Notes: generated from the letters alone by a model not told the origin. Shown: positions 1 through 14,278, counted from the first letter of the stretch. The stretch: DNA of 28,164 bases from Amphimedon queenslandica (GCF_000090795.2 NW_003546307.1:1-28164); one strand, 5' to 3'. A program made the numbers and translations.

Positions 1-12
1 CAACTTTCCAAG

Positions 13-1103
13 TTAGCTATCAGGGCACACCACCTTGGAACTGCCGTCACGAGAAACTATAGTTTTCTTTAAGCAAAAACGTGCATCATGATTTATAATT
101 TTATGACTGAAAGTTTCATCACTACAAGTCATTTGCTGATGATGATCACCATTAAAATGCAGAGCAAATACAAAATGCTCCCATGAGTAAGACTGATAGG
201 TGTTTTTATCCCATTTAATGCCGCCCTTAATTGTGATACTAATTGGATCTATCTCATTGACAGCATTATCCTTGTCAGTGTCAAACTTAATTTTATCCCT
301 TCCTGGCTCCCATATTGGATAATCGCTCAATTCTTCTTTTTTGCATAGAATGATTATGTAACAAATTTCATATTTATAACGAAGTGTTCCTCCAACTCGT
401 AGCTCAATCATGGGATATTGACCTTTGTCATCACGTTTGAAACTGGTTTGATAGGCTATGAGCAAATCTTTGATATTTGCAGAAATCATGTTACGGCCAT
501 AAGAAGAGGCATCTGGTTTAGTGAATGGAGGACTGGGCAGTACATAGTCTGGCATAGCCGGAGGCTCAGCAATATAAACACTCCACCAGATGTATTGTCC
601 TGGCAACAGATCCTTCCCTGATTTGATATAGCGATAAAGACTTGTACAATCAGGTTGACTTTGCGGCGCAGTGGCAATGAAACTGAAACCACAAGGCTTC
701 TTCCCATATTGATCAGGACCATACCCATATTTTCCAACCTTCTTGAAGGATTGAAATTTATAACCATCATCAACCTGCATATCCCGATACTCCTTATTAT
801 GCGTTATATGTATTAATGATTCAATCTTGACTTCATGTGACTTTAAACCAGGCACAGCTGTCTCTAGCTCTTCAAGCAAGTCGCACGTCTTCCACGGTAA
901 GTGAGTCACATGTGCACACGGAAACAAAATCTCGTAATGCGCGTCCACCCAGTCTTTTTCAAAGCTGAGAAATAACAAAAAAAAAGAATGAATAATAATT
1001 ATTGATTATTTTTAACAACGTTAAAGTACTATTGTCCTGGCGTGGGATTTTCTTCGGAGGGCGTCCTCCGATACTCCTGACTACTCCGATGCTTCGTCGA
1101 CAT
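13..1103 (-). CDS. Two-exon gene, 341-residue protein of unknown function
   Basis: Exon 1 is 1030-1103 and exon 2 is 13-964, with a 65-bp intron (965-1029) ending in a T-rich tract and CAG. The ATG at 1103 is preceded in frame by TAG a few codons upstream. Exon 1 encodes a short basic N-terminus (MSTKHRSSQEYRRTPSEE), and the junction rebuilds a Tyr codon before FEKDWVDAHYEILFP. The donor (ATA then GTACTT) is weak, but phase is kept. The stop at 13-15 lies at the window edge, so the gene is complete. The protein has many aromatic residues and Cys, a hydrophobic strand (ICYIIILC) near residue 230 and a WEHFVFALHF motif near residue 292. I see no signal peptide and no clear membrane segment. I recognise no family; it may be lineage-restricted. 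The coding structure is fairly sure; the function is unknown. Confidence 0.72.
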
Positions 1104-1245
1104 AATCAGCAATGGCAGCTAGCTCTTCTAGGTGTGTAAAGCGATAAGCGAACGCTCGTTTCTCACTTTGTCACTTCTGCCCGCGTGAACTTCCTTTTTA
1201 TGCACTATCGAGTACACTATAAGGCCTTTCTGATCCAGCTGCGCC

Positions 1246-1250
1246 ATTGG
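1246..1250 (-). promoter_or_regulatory. Possible CCAAT box upstream of the unknown gene
   Basis: The plus strand reads ATTGG, giving CCAAT on the minus strand about 143 bp upstream of the minus-strand ATG at 1103. It sits inside an imperfect GCGC-flanked inverted stretch (about 1240-1261). A single CCAAT is weak evidence, so this is a positional guess. Confidence 0.25.
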
Positions 1251-1351
1251 TTATCAATGCGCATTCAACCACATATGAAGGTGGTTGCCATAGATACCGG
1301 TTTCAAACCAGTTCATGCGCATTATTAGAAGTGCTAGTAGTAGTAGGGCTA

Positions 1352-1385
1352 GGGAGGCTGAGAGATAATAATCTCTCAGCCTCCC
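1352..1385. repeat. Perfect 15-bp inverted repeat with 4-nt loop
   Basis: GGGAGGCTGAGAGAT (1352-1366) and its exact reverse complement (1371-1385) flank the loop AATA. The stem lies in an unusually GC-rich stretch (about 1340-1490) of the spacer between the unknown gene and the phosphorylase 3' end. The surrounding 84-codon open frame (1247-1501) has no recognisable protein features and spans the hairpin, so I treat it as non-coding. The hairpin could be a structured RNA, a cruciform or part of a small mobile element; nothing here decides between these. Confidence 0.7.
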
Positions 1386-2107
1386 GAGCGGCCATAGACA
1401 TCTATGAAGACCCGGTGAGCCCGTACCTCGAGCCGGCTACCTTTGGCGGGCGACCACCTTTGCATAACAATGCTTTGGTCCTCAAAGGCTCAAACATTTA
1501 GTCATCAGTTAGTGACAGCATAGATATACAAACACAAGAATCAACTAAATCAAGCAACAGTTCATTAATGTCTATGGTGAATGCAAACAATGAACAGCAT
1601 CATGCATGAGTATTTTTAGTCTGTCAAGATCTATTGTACTTGTATGTACATTGCTTTGCTTGCTCGCCCCTTAATGTTTTACATTCATCTAGTTAAAAAA
1701 AGTAATTTTGTTGTTTTATAAACGCATAAATAGGGGTGATGTACAGACAGAGTTACATCATATCTATGGTTAGATCTACATCATAGATCTATAGCTAAAA
1801 CACTAATTTATAACTTGTGTAGTCCTTCCATTATTTTTCCACCATTACATACAAAGTCTGTCTGTGTGACATCATCAGTTTCCAATCCACGTTACACAGT
1901 TATAAAATCTATGGTTACGTACTCTTCTCGCCCCAATAACTGCAAACTAGTGTTTGGCAAGATGAGAATAAAAAACAAAAATAGACAAACAAGAAACAAC
2001 TATACATGTACAACTGGCTAATGAATTGTCAGTGGCTACCTAAATTATCCTCTAAATGATACTACTACACTAAAACAAGAACTAGGAGGAGAAAGTTGAG
2101 GCTAAGA
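1386..2107. other. Intergenic spacer, including the phosphorylase 3' UTR
   Basis: This AT-rich spacer runs to the phosphorylase stop on the minus strand. It contains short inverted AGATCTA-type motifs near 1765-1800. I see no canonical AATAAA in minus-strand sense close to the stop, so the poly(A) site is not assigned. No RNA gene is visible. Confidence 0.4.
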
Positions 2108-6803
<4,696 letters not shown>

Positions 6804-6885
6804 TACCACCTGCCCTGCTATGAGCCTATGACTAAACTCTGGACTCTGGTTGCTCTGCCCTTTATCCCGGGAAATTGACACCTTT

Positions 6886-6897
6886 TGCGCATGCGCA
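6886..6897. promoter_or_regulatory. NRF-1-type palindrome, site 1
   Basis: TGCGCATGCGCA is a perfect match to the known NRF-1 consensus YGCGCAYGCGCR. It is 89 bp upstream of the phosphorylase start codon reconstructed here. Confidence 0.75.
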
Positions 6898-6942
6898 CAT
6901 ATAAAAACTGGGAAAGCAACTTCCGCGGGAAACTCAACTCAT

Positions 6943-6954
6943 TGCGCATGCGCA
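6943..6954. promoter_or_regulatory. NRF-1-type palindrome, site 2
   Basis: Second exact copy of TGCGCATGCGCA, 57 bp from site 1 and 58 bp upstream of the coiled-coil gene ATG. Confidence 0.75.
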
Positions 6955-7012
6955 GTACAACACAACGGGAAATAATTCTTTTAACCATAAACACTGAGGC
7001 TGACTTGCCATC

Positions 7013-8135
7013 ATGATATCTTCCACTAGTTTTAGTTCTGGGCTCTCCAAAGTGGGCCTAGAGCAGCAGCAACAAAAAGAGAAGGCAGTACAGCAATCAG
7101 CCACGCCAAAGACAAAAAAGAAACGTTTTCTCACACTTTCTCGCCCTTCTTCCTCATCCTCTTCTTCAAGAAAATCTTCAAAAGATTCCGAGGCAATAGG
7201 AGAGACACTAACTTCGTCCCTAAGACCAAAACTACCATCACCAACTGTACCAGGATCAAAATTTGCCACTTTGCCACGCCCACCCAAGCCTAGCAAGGCC
7301 CCTCCCCCAAGCACCACAACCTCCAAGCCTCCGTCTCATCTTGGAGCCACACCTCCGAAAAAGAGACTCCCATTTTCTCTTACGTCAAAGAGCAGTAGTT
7401 CATCGAAATCAGAGACGTCTCCAAAGCCACCGAAACCAGTCAAAGCAAGGTATGACAGTATGAATGTACATGTACACACATACTGTAAATTGAGTGCCGT
7501 AAATTTGAACCATTTTGCTTAATTTAATTGAAGTTAATGGCCATGAATATGCAGCTAACAAATTACTTGCTAAAAATCGTTAAAATTAATGGACATTAAT
7601 ATACCCCCACCACTGCAAAAACGTTAAACATAAAGGCAGTCAAATTATTTTGGTTTACAAATTACAATACTCCAGTTACAGTAAAAATGGTATCAATACA
7701 TTGTGTGTATATGTACATCAATTCATGTAGTAATCTGAGCTTTAGCGAGCTAAAGAAACAGCACCAGGTTCTGCTGCAAGAGGTTGATAGTTTGAAGACT
7801 CGATTAGCTGAAGAGAGCAAAGGACACGAAACTAAACTACAAGAGATACAAGGGAGACTGGAAGAATCTGAAATAACTGTGAACATATTGAGACAAGAGG
7901 CTGAGAGAAAAGATGGTATTTACATGTACATCCCTATTGTCCTTCACCTCTCTCTCTCTCTTCTTAGCTCTTTTGTTAGATAAAAATGAACAGATCAAGG
8001 AGTTGCAAGCAAAACTGGACAGGACTGCGTTTGACAAGTATGTCTGCTTGTTAAAAACCTTCTCATGATACTTGTGTTATATCACTAGGGAGAGACTACT
8101 CATGGTAATCGAAAGTGTCCAAAGAGATGGTATGC

Positions 8136-8166
<31 letters not shown>

Positions 8167-8450
8167 TTTGCAACACTCATTCTTTTTTTCTTCCCTTTAG
8201 CACTTACTGGTGAGCCAATATTCAATGACAATAACCTGTGGCAGGCGGCAAGAGATGAGAACAGATCTAAAGTCCAACACTACACAACGCTATTGGATAC
8301 AATGATGAACACATTAATCTCAACCAACGATCAACTAGAGGCATGTACAATTTAATTAATCAATGTGTGTAATAGTAACAATTACCCTTTCTCTCTTAGG
8401 AGCAAGAACATTACATTAAAAAATCAAGCCAACTTGTACCTCAGACATAA
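7013..8450 (+). CDS. Basic Ser/Pro-rich coiled-coil protein, 298 aa, six exons
   Basis: Exons: 7013-7449, 7746-7915, 7980-8037, 8089-8129, 8201-8340, 8400-8450; phase is kept throughout (897 nt). Residues 1-145 are low-complexity, rich in Ser, Pro and Lys, with a poly-Gln run (EQQQQKEK), a Ser run and PKPPKPVKAR; this resembles a disordered, possibly microtubule- or SH3-binding tail, which is inference. Residues 146 to about 235 are a strong coiled coil (ELKKQHQVLLQEVDSLKTRL, KLQEIQGRLEESE, IKELQAKLDR), followed by a helical C-terminus (NLWQAARDENRSK, MMNTLISTNDQLEEQEHYI). The last junction fits best as a GC-AG intron (8341-8399); using GT at 8345 instead would stop the protein two residues later. 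I cannot name the family. The gene shares its promoter with the phosphorylase and converges with WDR75. Confidence 0.8.
8139..8165. repeat. (TAA)n microsatellite in intron 4 of the coiled-coil gene
   Basis: About nine TAA units lie between the donor at 8130 and the pyrimidine-rich acceptor ending at 8200. Confidence 0.85.
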
Positions 8451-8481
8451 AAGAATTATCACGTGTTTTATCAATCATTAC

Positions 8482-8487
8482 TTTATT
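8482..8487 (-). terminator. Candidate poly(A) signal for WDR75
   Basis: TTTATT on the plus strand is AATAAA on the minus strand, 127 nt past the WDR75 stop. It lies between the coiled-coil gene stop and that gene's own AATAAA, so the two 3' UTRs would overlap. Confidence 0.5.
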
Positions 8488-8536
8488 ACTGGTAGAAATG
8501 AAGAAAACGTATGACAGATCGTGTATTTTGTATAAA

Positions 8537-8542
8537 AATAAA
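8537..8542 (+). terminator. Candidate poly(A) signal for the coiled-coil gene
   Basis: AATAAA lies 87 nt after the plus-strand stop at 8448-8450, in the 163-bp interval between the two convergent stop codons. Confidence 0.6.
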
Positions 8543-8613
8543 CATTTTATACTCTTAGCAAATTAAATAATCATTATGTACAAACTTTTATACGTAGATC
8601 TAGTTATATATAT

Positions 8614-10206
8614 TTATGTACAGTTTAGCTCGGTTCTAAAGAAATCAGTCAACCATTGATAATTACCAATCATTACGTCAAGCTTCCTGCTATCGACTTC
8701 ATCTCTTTCTGTCTTTACTTCATTGGGTTCATCTCTCTGATGTAGGTGTGGCTTTACATCCTCATCGTCCTCATCTGATGTCTCCGCCTTTTCTTCTCTA
8801 ACTTCGTCAATATTCATCGACTCGGGACAACCTTCTTCAAAGCTGACGAATAATATATTAGTCATTAATAATCGTGCAATGAATTATGCATACTTTGTGG
8901 GTTTGGTCTTTGGCAATAGGGACGAGAGATAGGTTTTACAGTATATGCTCATGGGAGGAAGGGAAAGGGGTGAAGTCAATAGAATCTGTTAACATAAAAT
9001 AATAATAATAATAAATATTATTATTATGAAAACCTTATTCTCTCTTTGATTAACATGAGCCGGGGTCTTGGCTACTGAGGGCACTACAGTGTGGAATGAT
9101 ATCAAATTTTAGAATTTAACTTGTCACATGATAGTCTTACCCGATCTACTGGGTCCAAATATCTCATTGAACCATCGCCTGTTCCTCTGGACATCATAAG
9201 CATCAAATGGAAACTAATTATTAATAATAAATAATAACATAAAAAGAACCAATAATTATTTCTATAGTACTGTACCTCAGCTGATTCATCAGTAGAGATT
9301 GGCTCATTCCCAGTAACAGTGTACAAGCACTAATAAAATATATAAAAGGGGATTTTATTACCTCCAAATGTTGTGCAGTACCTGCTTCTGGTCCATGAAA
9401 TAAAGCTGAGATGATAGTCTCCCATCACTTTTGGCAGCAGGGAGGAAAACGGCAGCTTGAATTGACGAAGACGAAAAGTCTTTGTATGTAGCAAGTGGTT
9501 TTGGAGAAAGAGGAGACACTATCATCACTAGAGGGGGAAAGGAAGGGAGAGAGTTGAGGGATATTGAGAGAGACATTGCACTGGACGTACATTTTACAGA
9601 TGTTTTTGATGTTGTGACGGTTGAAGTGAAGATGGCAGCAACGTTTGAGTAAGGATCAGTTACCATGACATCGACACAAATAGGCAACACTAACTCAACT
9701 AATAATAATAATAATAAATAAATAAATAAATAAATCAGTTAATGATAAATTTGATAATTATCATACTGTCGTATGTGAGAAGGTTCCACATGTGAAAGTG
9801 ACGCTTTGATGCCATCAATAAGTAATGGGAAGAGTCGGAATGACAAAAACACACCTCCCTATAAAATTTATTAATAAACATTAAAAACTACATTATAATA
9901 AGCCACAGAAATAACCTGAAGGTGTCATTGGGTATTGAACTGCCTAATACTTGCAATAAACTCATAGCCACAGGATCCCATAGTGTCACATACTGAGAGA
10001 AAAAGAAAGAGAGTGTGTGTGTATATAAGTATAATTTATTCTCTTCATTTCCTACTTTTCCAAAATTGACTGCCAGTATTGATCCATCTTCACTGAAGCA
10101 GCAGCCATTACAAGGAAAGTCGTAATAATGCCCAGCGGATTCACAAATCCAAGAATCCCCTTTTTCTTCTGTCTTATCATCTTGGACCCACAACTACCAA
10201 CAATTA

Positions 10207-10247
<41 letters not shown>

Positions 10248-13074
10248 GTAACTGAAAATAATAAGCACATGGTATTTTTTACATTTTCTCATACATGTAC
10301 CACCTAATTCCGATCAAGATTGATTTTTTTAAAAATTAAAGCTGCTCCAAAATTTGGCCAAAGACCATGCTATCAACATTTTTATTCATCAATATGTACA
10401 TGTAATAGTATATCATAATTTTCCAGTAATAGTAATTGTAATAAAAATAGCACCTCATTTCTGTCTTTTACTCACTTTGAACTTTCCATCAAGTCCTGTA
10501 GTGGCCAGCATCAACTGGGTATACCTCTTAGGCAAGGATGACTCATTCCCATTCCTGGACACAAACTGATTCCCGTTCCTTGAGGGATTGGGTCTGAATC
10601 TGAGACTAGTAACAGAGCTCTGATGAGGAGGATCAACTATAGTCCTCAGAATATACCTGAGAGAGAAAGAAGGAAAGAAAAATTGCAGTTACTGCATTCA
10701 TGTTAACACTGCACACATGTTGAAGCATAAGAGTACATGCACATGTACCTTTGTTGATTTTTATCAAATTTCCAAAACTTTAGTTTAATTTCATGAGCGA
10801 ATCCTTTAGGCTCCCAACTATCAACTGATGCCATCCAGTCACCAGCTGGTGAGAAGCAGGCAAGACTCACAACAGTCGGTACAATGCTCTTCTCATCTGT
10901 ACGTGAGACATAATTCAGTGACACCACCTCCAACTAGCATTGAGGGAGAGAGAGAGAGGAAGTAACCATGCAGCGGTGTATTTAAATAATTATAATTGAT
11001 AAATCAAGAGAAAGGATCGATGCTAATAATTAAATAAATGATCCTAACATTCAAAACTTGTTATGTCCATTACCAAACATTTCATTAACATGCATAGCTA
11101 CATACATTTGACATGCATAACATAATAACACCTCTCCCCCTCAGTAATGAAATAATTGTCAACAAATTACTGATTAATGGGGAAGGTAAAATATGCTTCA
11201 TGAGCTGACTTAACTTGCTAGTTGCTACACAACATCAGAACATGTATAATGCATCAGAAAATATCATTAAAATGAAGAATTATCTCCTAGTCATTTTTGG
11301 CAAAATTTTGCCAAAGACACTGTACTATAGTACAGGGACTTTTGCCCAATTTTTTATCTCTCCTAAGAGTTATTAAAAAATACCCTTTATAGTATAATGG
11401 TATTTTGTCAAGTCTTTAAAATCAATTGACAAACCTAAGCCAAAATCCTGTGGAAAACTCTTACCTGCGTCTTCAATGTCAGTGTATTGATATCAACAAA
11501 TTGAAGGTGACCAGGGAGTCCATTAAGAACCAAAGACTTTGAGCGAGGGTCGTACATGAGGCCAGTACTGAGTCTCTCTTCGTACCCCATGCCAGGCAAT
11601 GAGCGATAGAGTGATATCAATGTGTGCCTGATCTCATTATCCAATCCAGAGATCAACTGTATTGCTGTAACACAGAGAGAAGAGAGATAAATCTTATAAG
11701 TACAGACAAGCTTACCATTATTAGCTAAACTAACTGCATAGACACGGTCGCCAGGGCTACAAGCCACATCTACAATAGGAGCGCCCAAACGAGGTCGGAA
11801 ATGTTTACTCCCGGTATCCACTTGCCACAGTACCAGTACACCCTCTTCACCGCCGGAGAGGAGATACGTACCATCAGTTGAGAAACCAATATCACCTAAT
11901 GCATGAGGGTGCCAGTGTAGCTGAGTCGTCGTGACAACAGACTCCTCCCTCATACCATAATTATACCTAAAAAATAAAATTTAATTAAAACCATGGGTGT
12001 ACTGTATCACGTATAAAGGAAACATAGAGATTAAGGTACATGTACTATTATTTATCTAACCAAAGGAGGATTTTCCCATAAGTATCACCAGTTGCAATGC
12101 AGTGCTTCTGTGGATGAGTGGCAACACAAGTAATGGAGAATGAATTGTTATACCTACAGATACATTAAAAATCAAAGCACAATACCACATTCTTACTCGA
12201 ATAATTTATCTTTATCAATATCATATACATAGAGGACTTTGTTGCAAAATGTGACAATGCTTGAATACTAAAATTAAAAAAACACTAATACAGCAGCTAT
12301 TAATAAGAATAAAAATTACGTCGAATGTGAAAATTAATTTATTAATTGCCCCATCATCGACAGTGATAATTGGAACATTCTCATCATTGATACATTTCAT
12401 TGTTGAATTATGCTTAATATCATTAAGAGAGCAACCATTCAGACACATAACACTGTAATCTAGAGAAAGGGAAAAGAAAAGGATATAAAAATAAGTCAAT
12501 AAAAATGCTTTTACTCATTTTTTCGCTGTCAGCTGTGACAAAAAGCAGAGAAGGATTGCTACCGTGTCGTCTCGAAGCAAAATAAAGAACGGGACAGTCA
12601 AAACTAAAACTCTAGATATTAATATCTAATATCAACTATTCAATCATAGTAATCAAAATCACCTTAAGCAACCCTCCATCTGAATAGTCCCACACAACAA
12701 TGTGCCCATCATTATAAGAAGCATATACCTACAAAGAAATGAACACTGACCAACAGATATGAATTGGGCCATCTACTTTATTGGCTTTCGATTGCCCCAG
12801 TTCAAGATGAGTTATAAGGCCGTCATATTTTGATATGAGCTCTCTAACTATCCTTCCAGTCTCAATAGAATACACTTTCACAATAGCTCCACAAGGCACT
12901 AACAAAAGTCTACAAATAAATTGAACGAGAGATTAAAACTCGTAAAATTTAGTATCACACGAATGCTTACCTTCCGTCCTGTGTAAAAACTCCACTGTGA
13001 GACACCTGGCTCACTCCAGTAAGGAGAGAGACGCTCTCAGAGCTCCAATCTTTCTTTTTAAAGGTAGCCATCAT
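8614..13074 (-). CDS. WDR75: WDR75 / UTP17 orthologue, complete, 21 exons, 859 aa
   Basis: Nucleolar WD-repeat protein of the t-UTP part of the small-subunit processome, needed for pre-rRNA transcription and processing. Exons in transcript order: 12971-13074, 12777-12909, 12663-12728, 12515-12611, 12320-12459, 12197-12267, 12061-12153, 11716-11966, 11465-11664, 10749-10933, 10476-10656, 10056-10193, 9916-9992, 9767-9858, 9591-9698, 9382-9527, 9276-9329, 9141-9213, 9034-9083, 8894-8985, 8614-8842 (2580 nt). Phase holds at all junctions; human WDR75 is 830 aa. Diagnostic matches are DIGFSTDGTYLLSGGEEGVL, RPRLGAPI, STGLMYDPRSKSLVLNGLPG, HLQFVDI, NGCCFSEDGSILAVNF, YVTLWDPV, the AKTPAHV motif and the C-terminal NYQWLTDFF (NYQW near residue 845). 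Two beta-propellers span roughly residues 20-320 and 320-690. An acidic stretch (TSDEDDED) is near residue 805, as in the human tail. The ATG is doubled at 13069-13074. The donor after exon 9034-9083 is uncertain: GTTTTC, or GTTAAT 24 nt earlier. Confidence 0.95.
9702..9735. repeat. (AAT)n/(AAAT)n tract in a WDR75 intron
   Basis: Compound AT-rich microsatellite just upstream, in transcript sense, of the acceptor TTATTAG of exon 9591-9698. Confidence 0.8.
10208..10245. repeat. (AAT)n microsatellite in a WDR75 intron
   Basis: About twelve AAT units, separated by 14 bp from the 3' splice site of exon 10056-10193. Confidence 0.85.
10300..10375 (+). repeat. Partial copy of the hairpin repeat family (copy E)
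   Basis: Contains ATTCCGATCAAGATTG and AAAATTTGGCCAAAGACCATG, which match internal parts of copies C and D (TTCGATCGGAATCAG; AAAATTTGGCCTGAGACCATG). It is degraded, has no terminal repeat or palindrome, and lies in a WDR75 intron. Confidence 0.5.
11190..11461 (+). mobile_element. Hairpin repeat family, copy B, in WDR75 intron
   Basis: Shares ATATGCTTCATGAGCTGAC, TTGCTACACAACATCAGAAC, TCTCCTAGTCATTTTTGGCA and the perfect palindrome CTGTACTATAGTACAG (11320-11335) with copy A. It ends in TGTGGAAAACTCT (11449-11461), the same terminus as copy D. That terminus overlaps the 5' splice site of WDR75 exon 11465-11664: the minus-strand donor reads GTAAGAGTTTTCC, and its bases from +4 on are the repeat's end. 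It occupies more than half of the longest WDR75 intron (531 bp). Confidence 0.75.
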
Positions 13075-13078
13075 ATCG

Positions 13079-13084
13079 CACGTG
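13079..13084. promoter_or_regulatory. CACGTG E-box 4 bp from the WDR75 ATG
   Basis: The canonical palindrome of MYC/MAX, USF and MITF-type factors lies at 13079-13084; on the minus strand it is followed by CGAT and then the start codon. Its position implies either a very short 5' UTR or a site inside the transcribed leader. Confidence 0.5.
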
Positions 13085-13168
13085 GTTTAGCCACGCCTAT
13101 TCTATTAATTCTGGTTATTAAATAGTTTTGTTCAATAACTAGTTTTAATAACTTGTTACCGCCCATGT

Positions 13169-13174
13169 CACGTG
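13169..13174. promoter_or_regulatory. Second CACGTG E-box, 90 bp further upstream
   Basis: The context TGTCACGTGCCA lies in the divergent spacer between WDR75 and the Ser/Pro-rich gene. Paired E-boxes at a ribosome-biogenesis gene fit MYC-type control known in other animals; binding here is inferred. Confidence 0.5.
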
Positions 13175-13771
13175 CCATTTATTTGGGAGCGGTTTTTAAT
13201 TGGAGGTGAGCCAATTTTTATTTTATTTATTTAATTTTATTTATTTTTCTACACTCGTTCCAGGCCATTAATGTAGTGCAAAGAAACACACCAAGTATCA
13301 GTCTCTTGGTAAATTTATAGCCTTTGAAAGATGAGCCAAAATGCCATTATATCATTTTTGAAATATAATTATTTACCATTGATTTTGAATAATTGTAACA
13401 GTTTAAGTGATTGGGATGCAGTAACATGCATACCACATCAAAGAATGATACTTTCTATTGATAATGAAATATTGCATGCTATTAGTATTATTTATTACAC
13501 TGTTATGTACTGATGTGCATATTTTCGGTATATCCATTGCATTGATTAAGTACTATCATGCCCCTGTGTAAGTAATGAGATGTATACTGCATCTACTTAT
13601 ACACCTGGCTATATCACATTTAAAGAAATACTTTTGGGTATAGCATCCTCTTTGTTGCACTAATTTCAGTAATTTCTAATACACACATTATTACATGTAA
13701 ATTTCACGCGAGAGTAATTATTTTTTATTCATTTTTGCTACCTTACTCCATGTGTACATCTCTCTGTAGTA
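13175..13771. other. Divergent spacer and possible 5' leader of the plus-strand gene
   Basis: AT-rich, with an (ATTT)n-like tract at about 13217-13250. The last bases before the plus-strand ATG (ATCTCTCTGTAG, then TA) look like a 3' splice site, so a leader intron may end at 13769. A 60-codon open frame at 13331-13513 has no protein-like features and is not called. Confidence 0.4.
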
Positions 13772-14278
13772 ATGGCTACTATAATATCCCACACTACACC
13801 TCATCATCCTCGTATAACTATTGTTGAAGCAAAGGACGCCATTCCCTCCTCTTCCTCACCCTCCTCATCTCTAACTTCAGAAACTTTATCACAGAGTTCC
13901 CTCCCAAGATCTCCTTTAAAGAGCAGTCCGATAAAAGATCCCATTCCTCCTTTTACTCGGTCTCGTGTCCTTAAACACGTTAGTCTTCCTCGCTCAAAGT
14001 TAAGAGAAATCACTCCACATTCGCCTTCTCTCTCTCTTCAACAAGGGCCTCAACCTCCTCCTCGTGTTAATCCAGAACCAGTACAAGGTATTATTATGCA
14101 GTGTCTTATCAAATTATTATATCTATTATAATATTTATGTATATTGTGAATGTACATAATTTATATTGTGTATCAGCAGCATCACTCAACTGATTTAACT
14201 TGTACAAGTATGAGAAACCGACCTTTTACTATAATTTTATTCGCAGAGTATAGCATTATTACATCAGAGGAGCCATGA
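13772..14278 (+). CDS. Ser/Pro-rich protein; short two-exon model or first exon of a longer gene
   Basis: The exon 13772-14087 begins with ATGGCTACT and encodes 105 residues rich in Ser, Pro and His with basic clusters (PRSPLKSSPIKDPIPP, RSRVLKHVSLPRSKLREI) and a QQGPQPPPR segment. It looks disordered, with many Ser-Pro sites suitable for proline-directed kinases (inference). It ends in a donor AAG/GTATTA after one base of a codon. The nearest good acceptor (TTTTATTCGCAG, ending 14246) gives an in-phase ending EYSIITSEEP and a stop at 14276-14278, for 115 aa in total. Alternatively this is the N-terminal exon of a gene continuing past several kilobases of intron. I do not recognise the family. 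Exon 1 is fairly likely; the ending is uncertain. Confidence 0.5.

Larger units (their letters stand above)
6804..7012. promoter_or_regulatory. Compact bidirectional promoter with NRF-1 and ETS motifs
   Basis: Only 209 bp separate the ATG of the phosphorylase gene (minus) from the ATG of the coiled-coil gene (plus). The spacer contains two identical NRF-1-type palindromes, an ETS-type core (ACTTCCG, 6919-6925) between them, and TATAAAA at 6900-6906 in plus orientation. NRF-1 and ETS sites are typical of divergent housekeeping promoters in animals. The motifs are seen directly; shared control is inferred. Confidence 0.8.

Noticed and set aside
1290-1310. GGTTTCAAACC resembling a tRNA B-box
   Set aside because: It is a palindrome with no matching A-box, cloverleaf or terminator around it.
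1247-1501. 84-codon open frame, plus strand
   Set aside because: It crosses the perfect inverted repeat, has no recognisable motif and has no nearby splice or promoter context.
6804-6881. Extension of the phosphorylase N-terminus upstream of MANERS
   Set aside because: The frame is open but has no ATG, and family alignment starts at the chosen Met.
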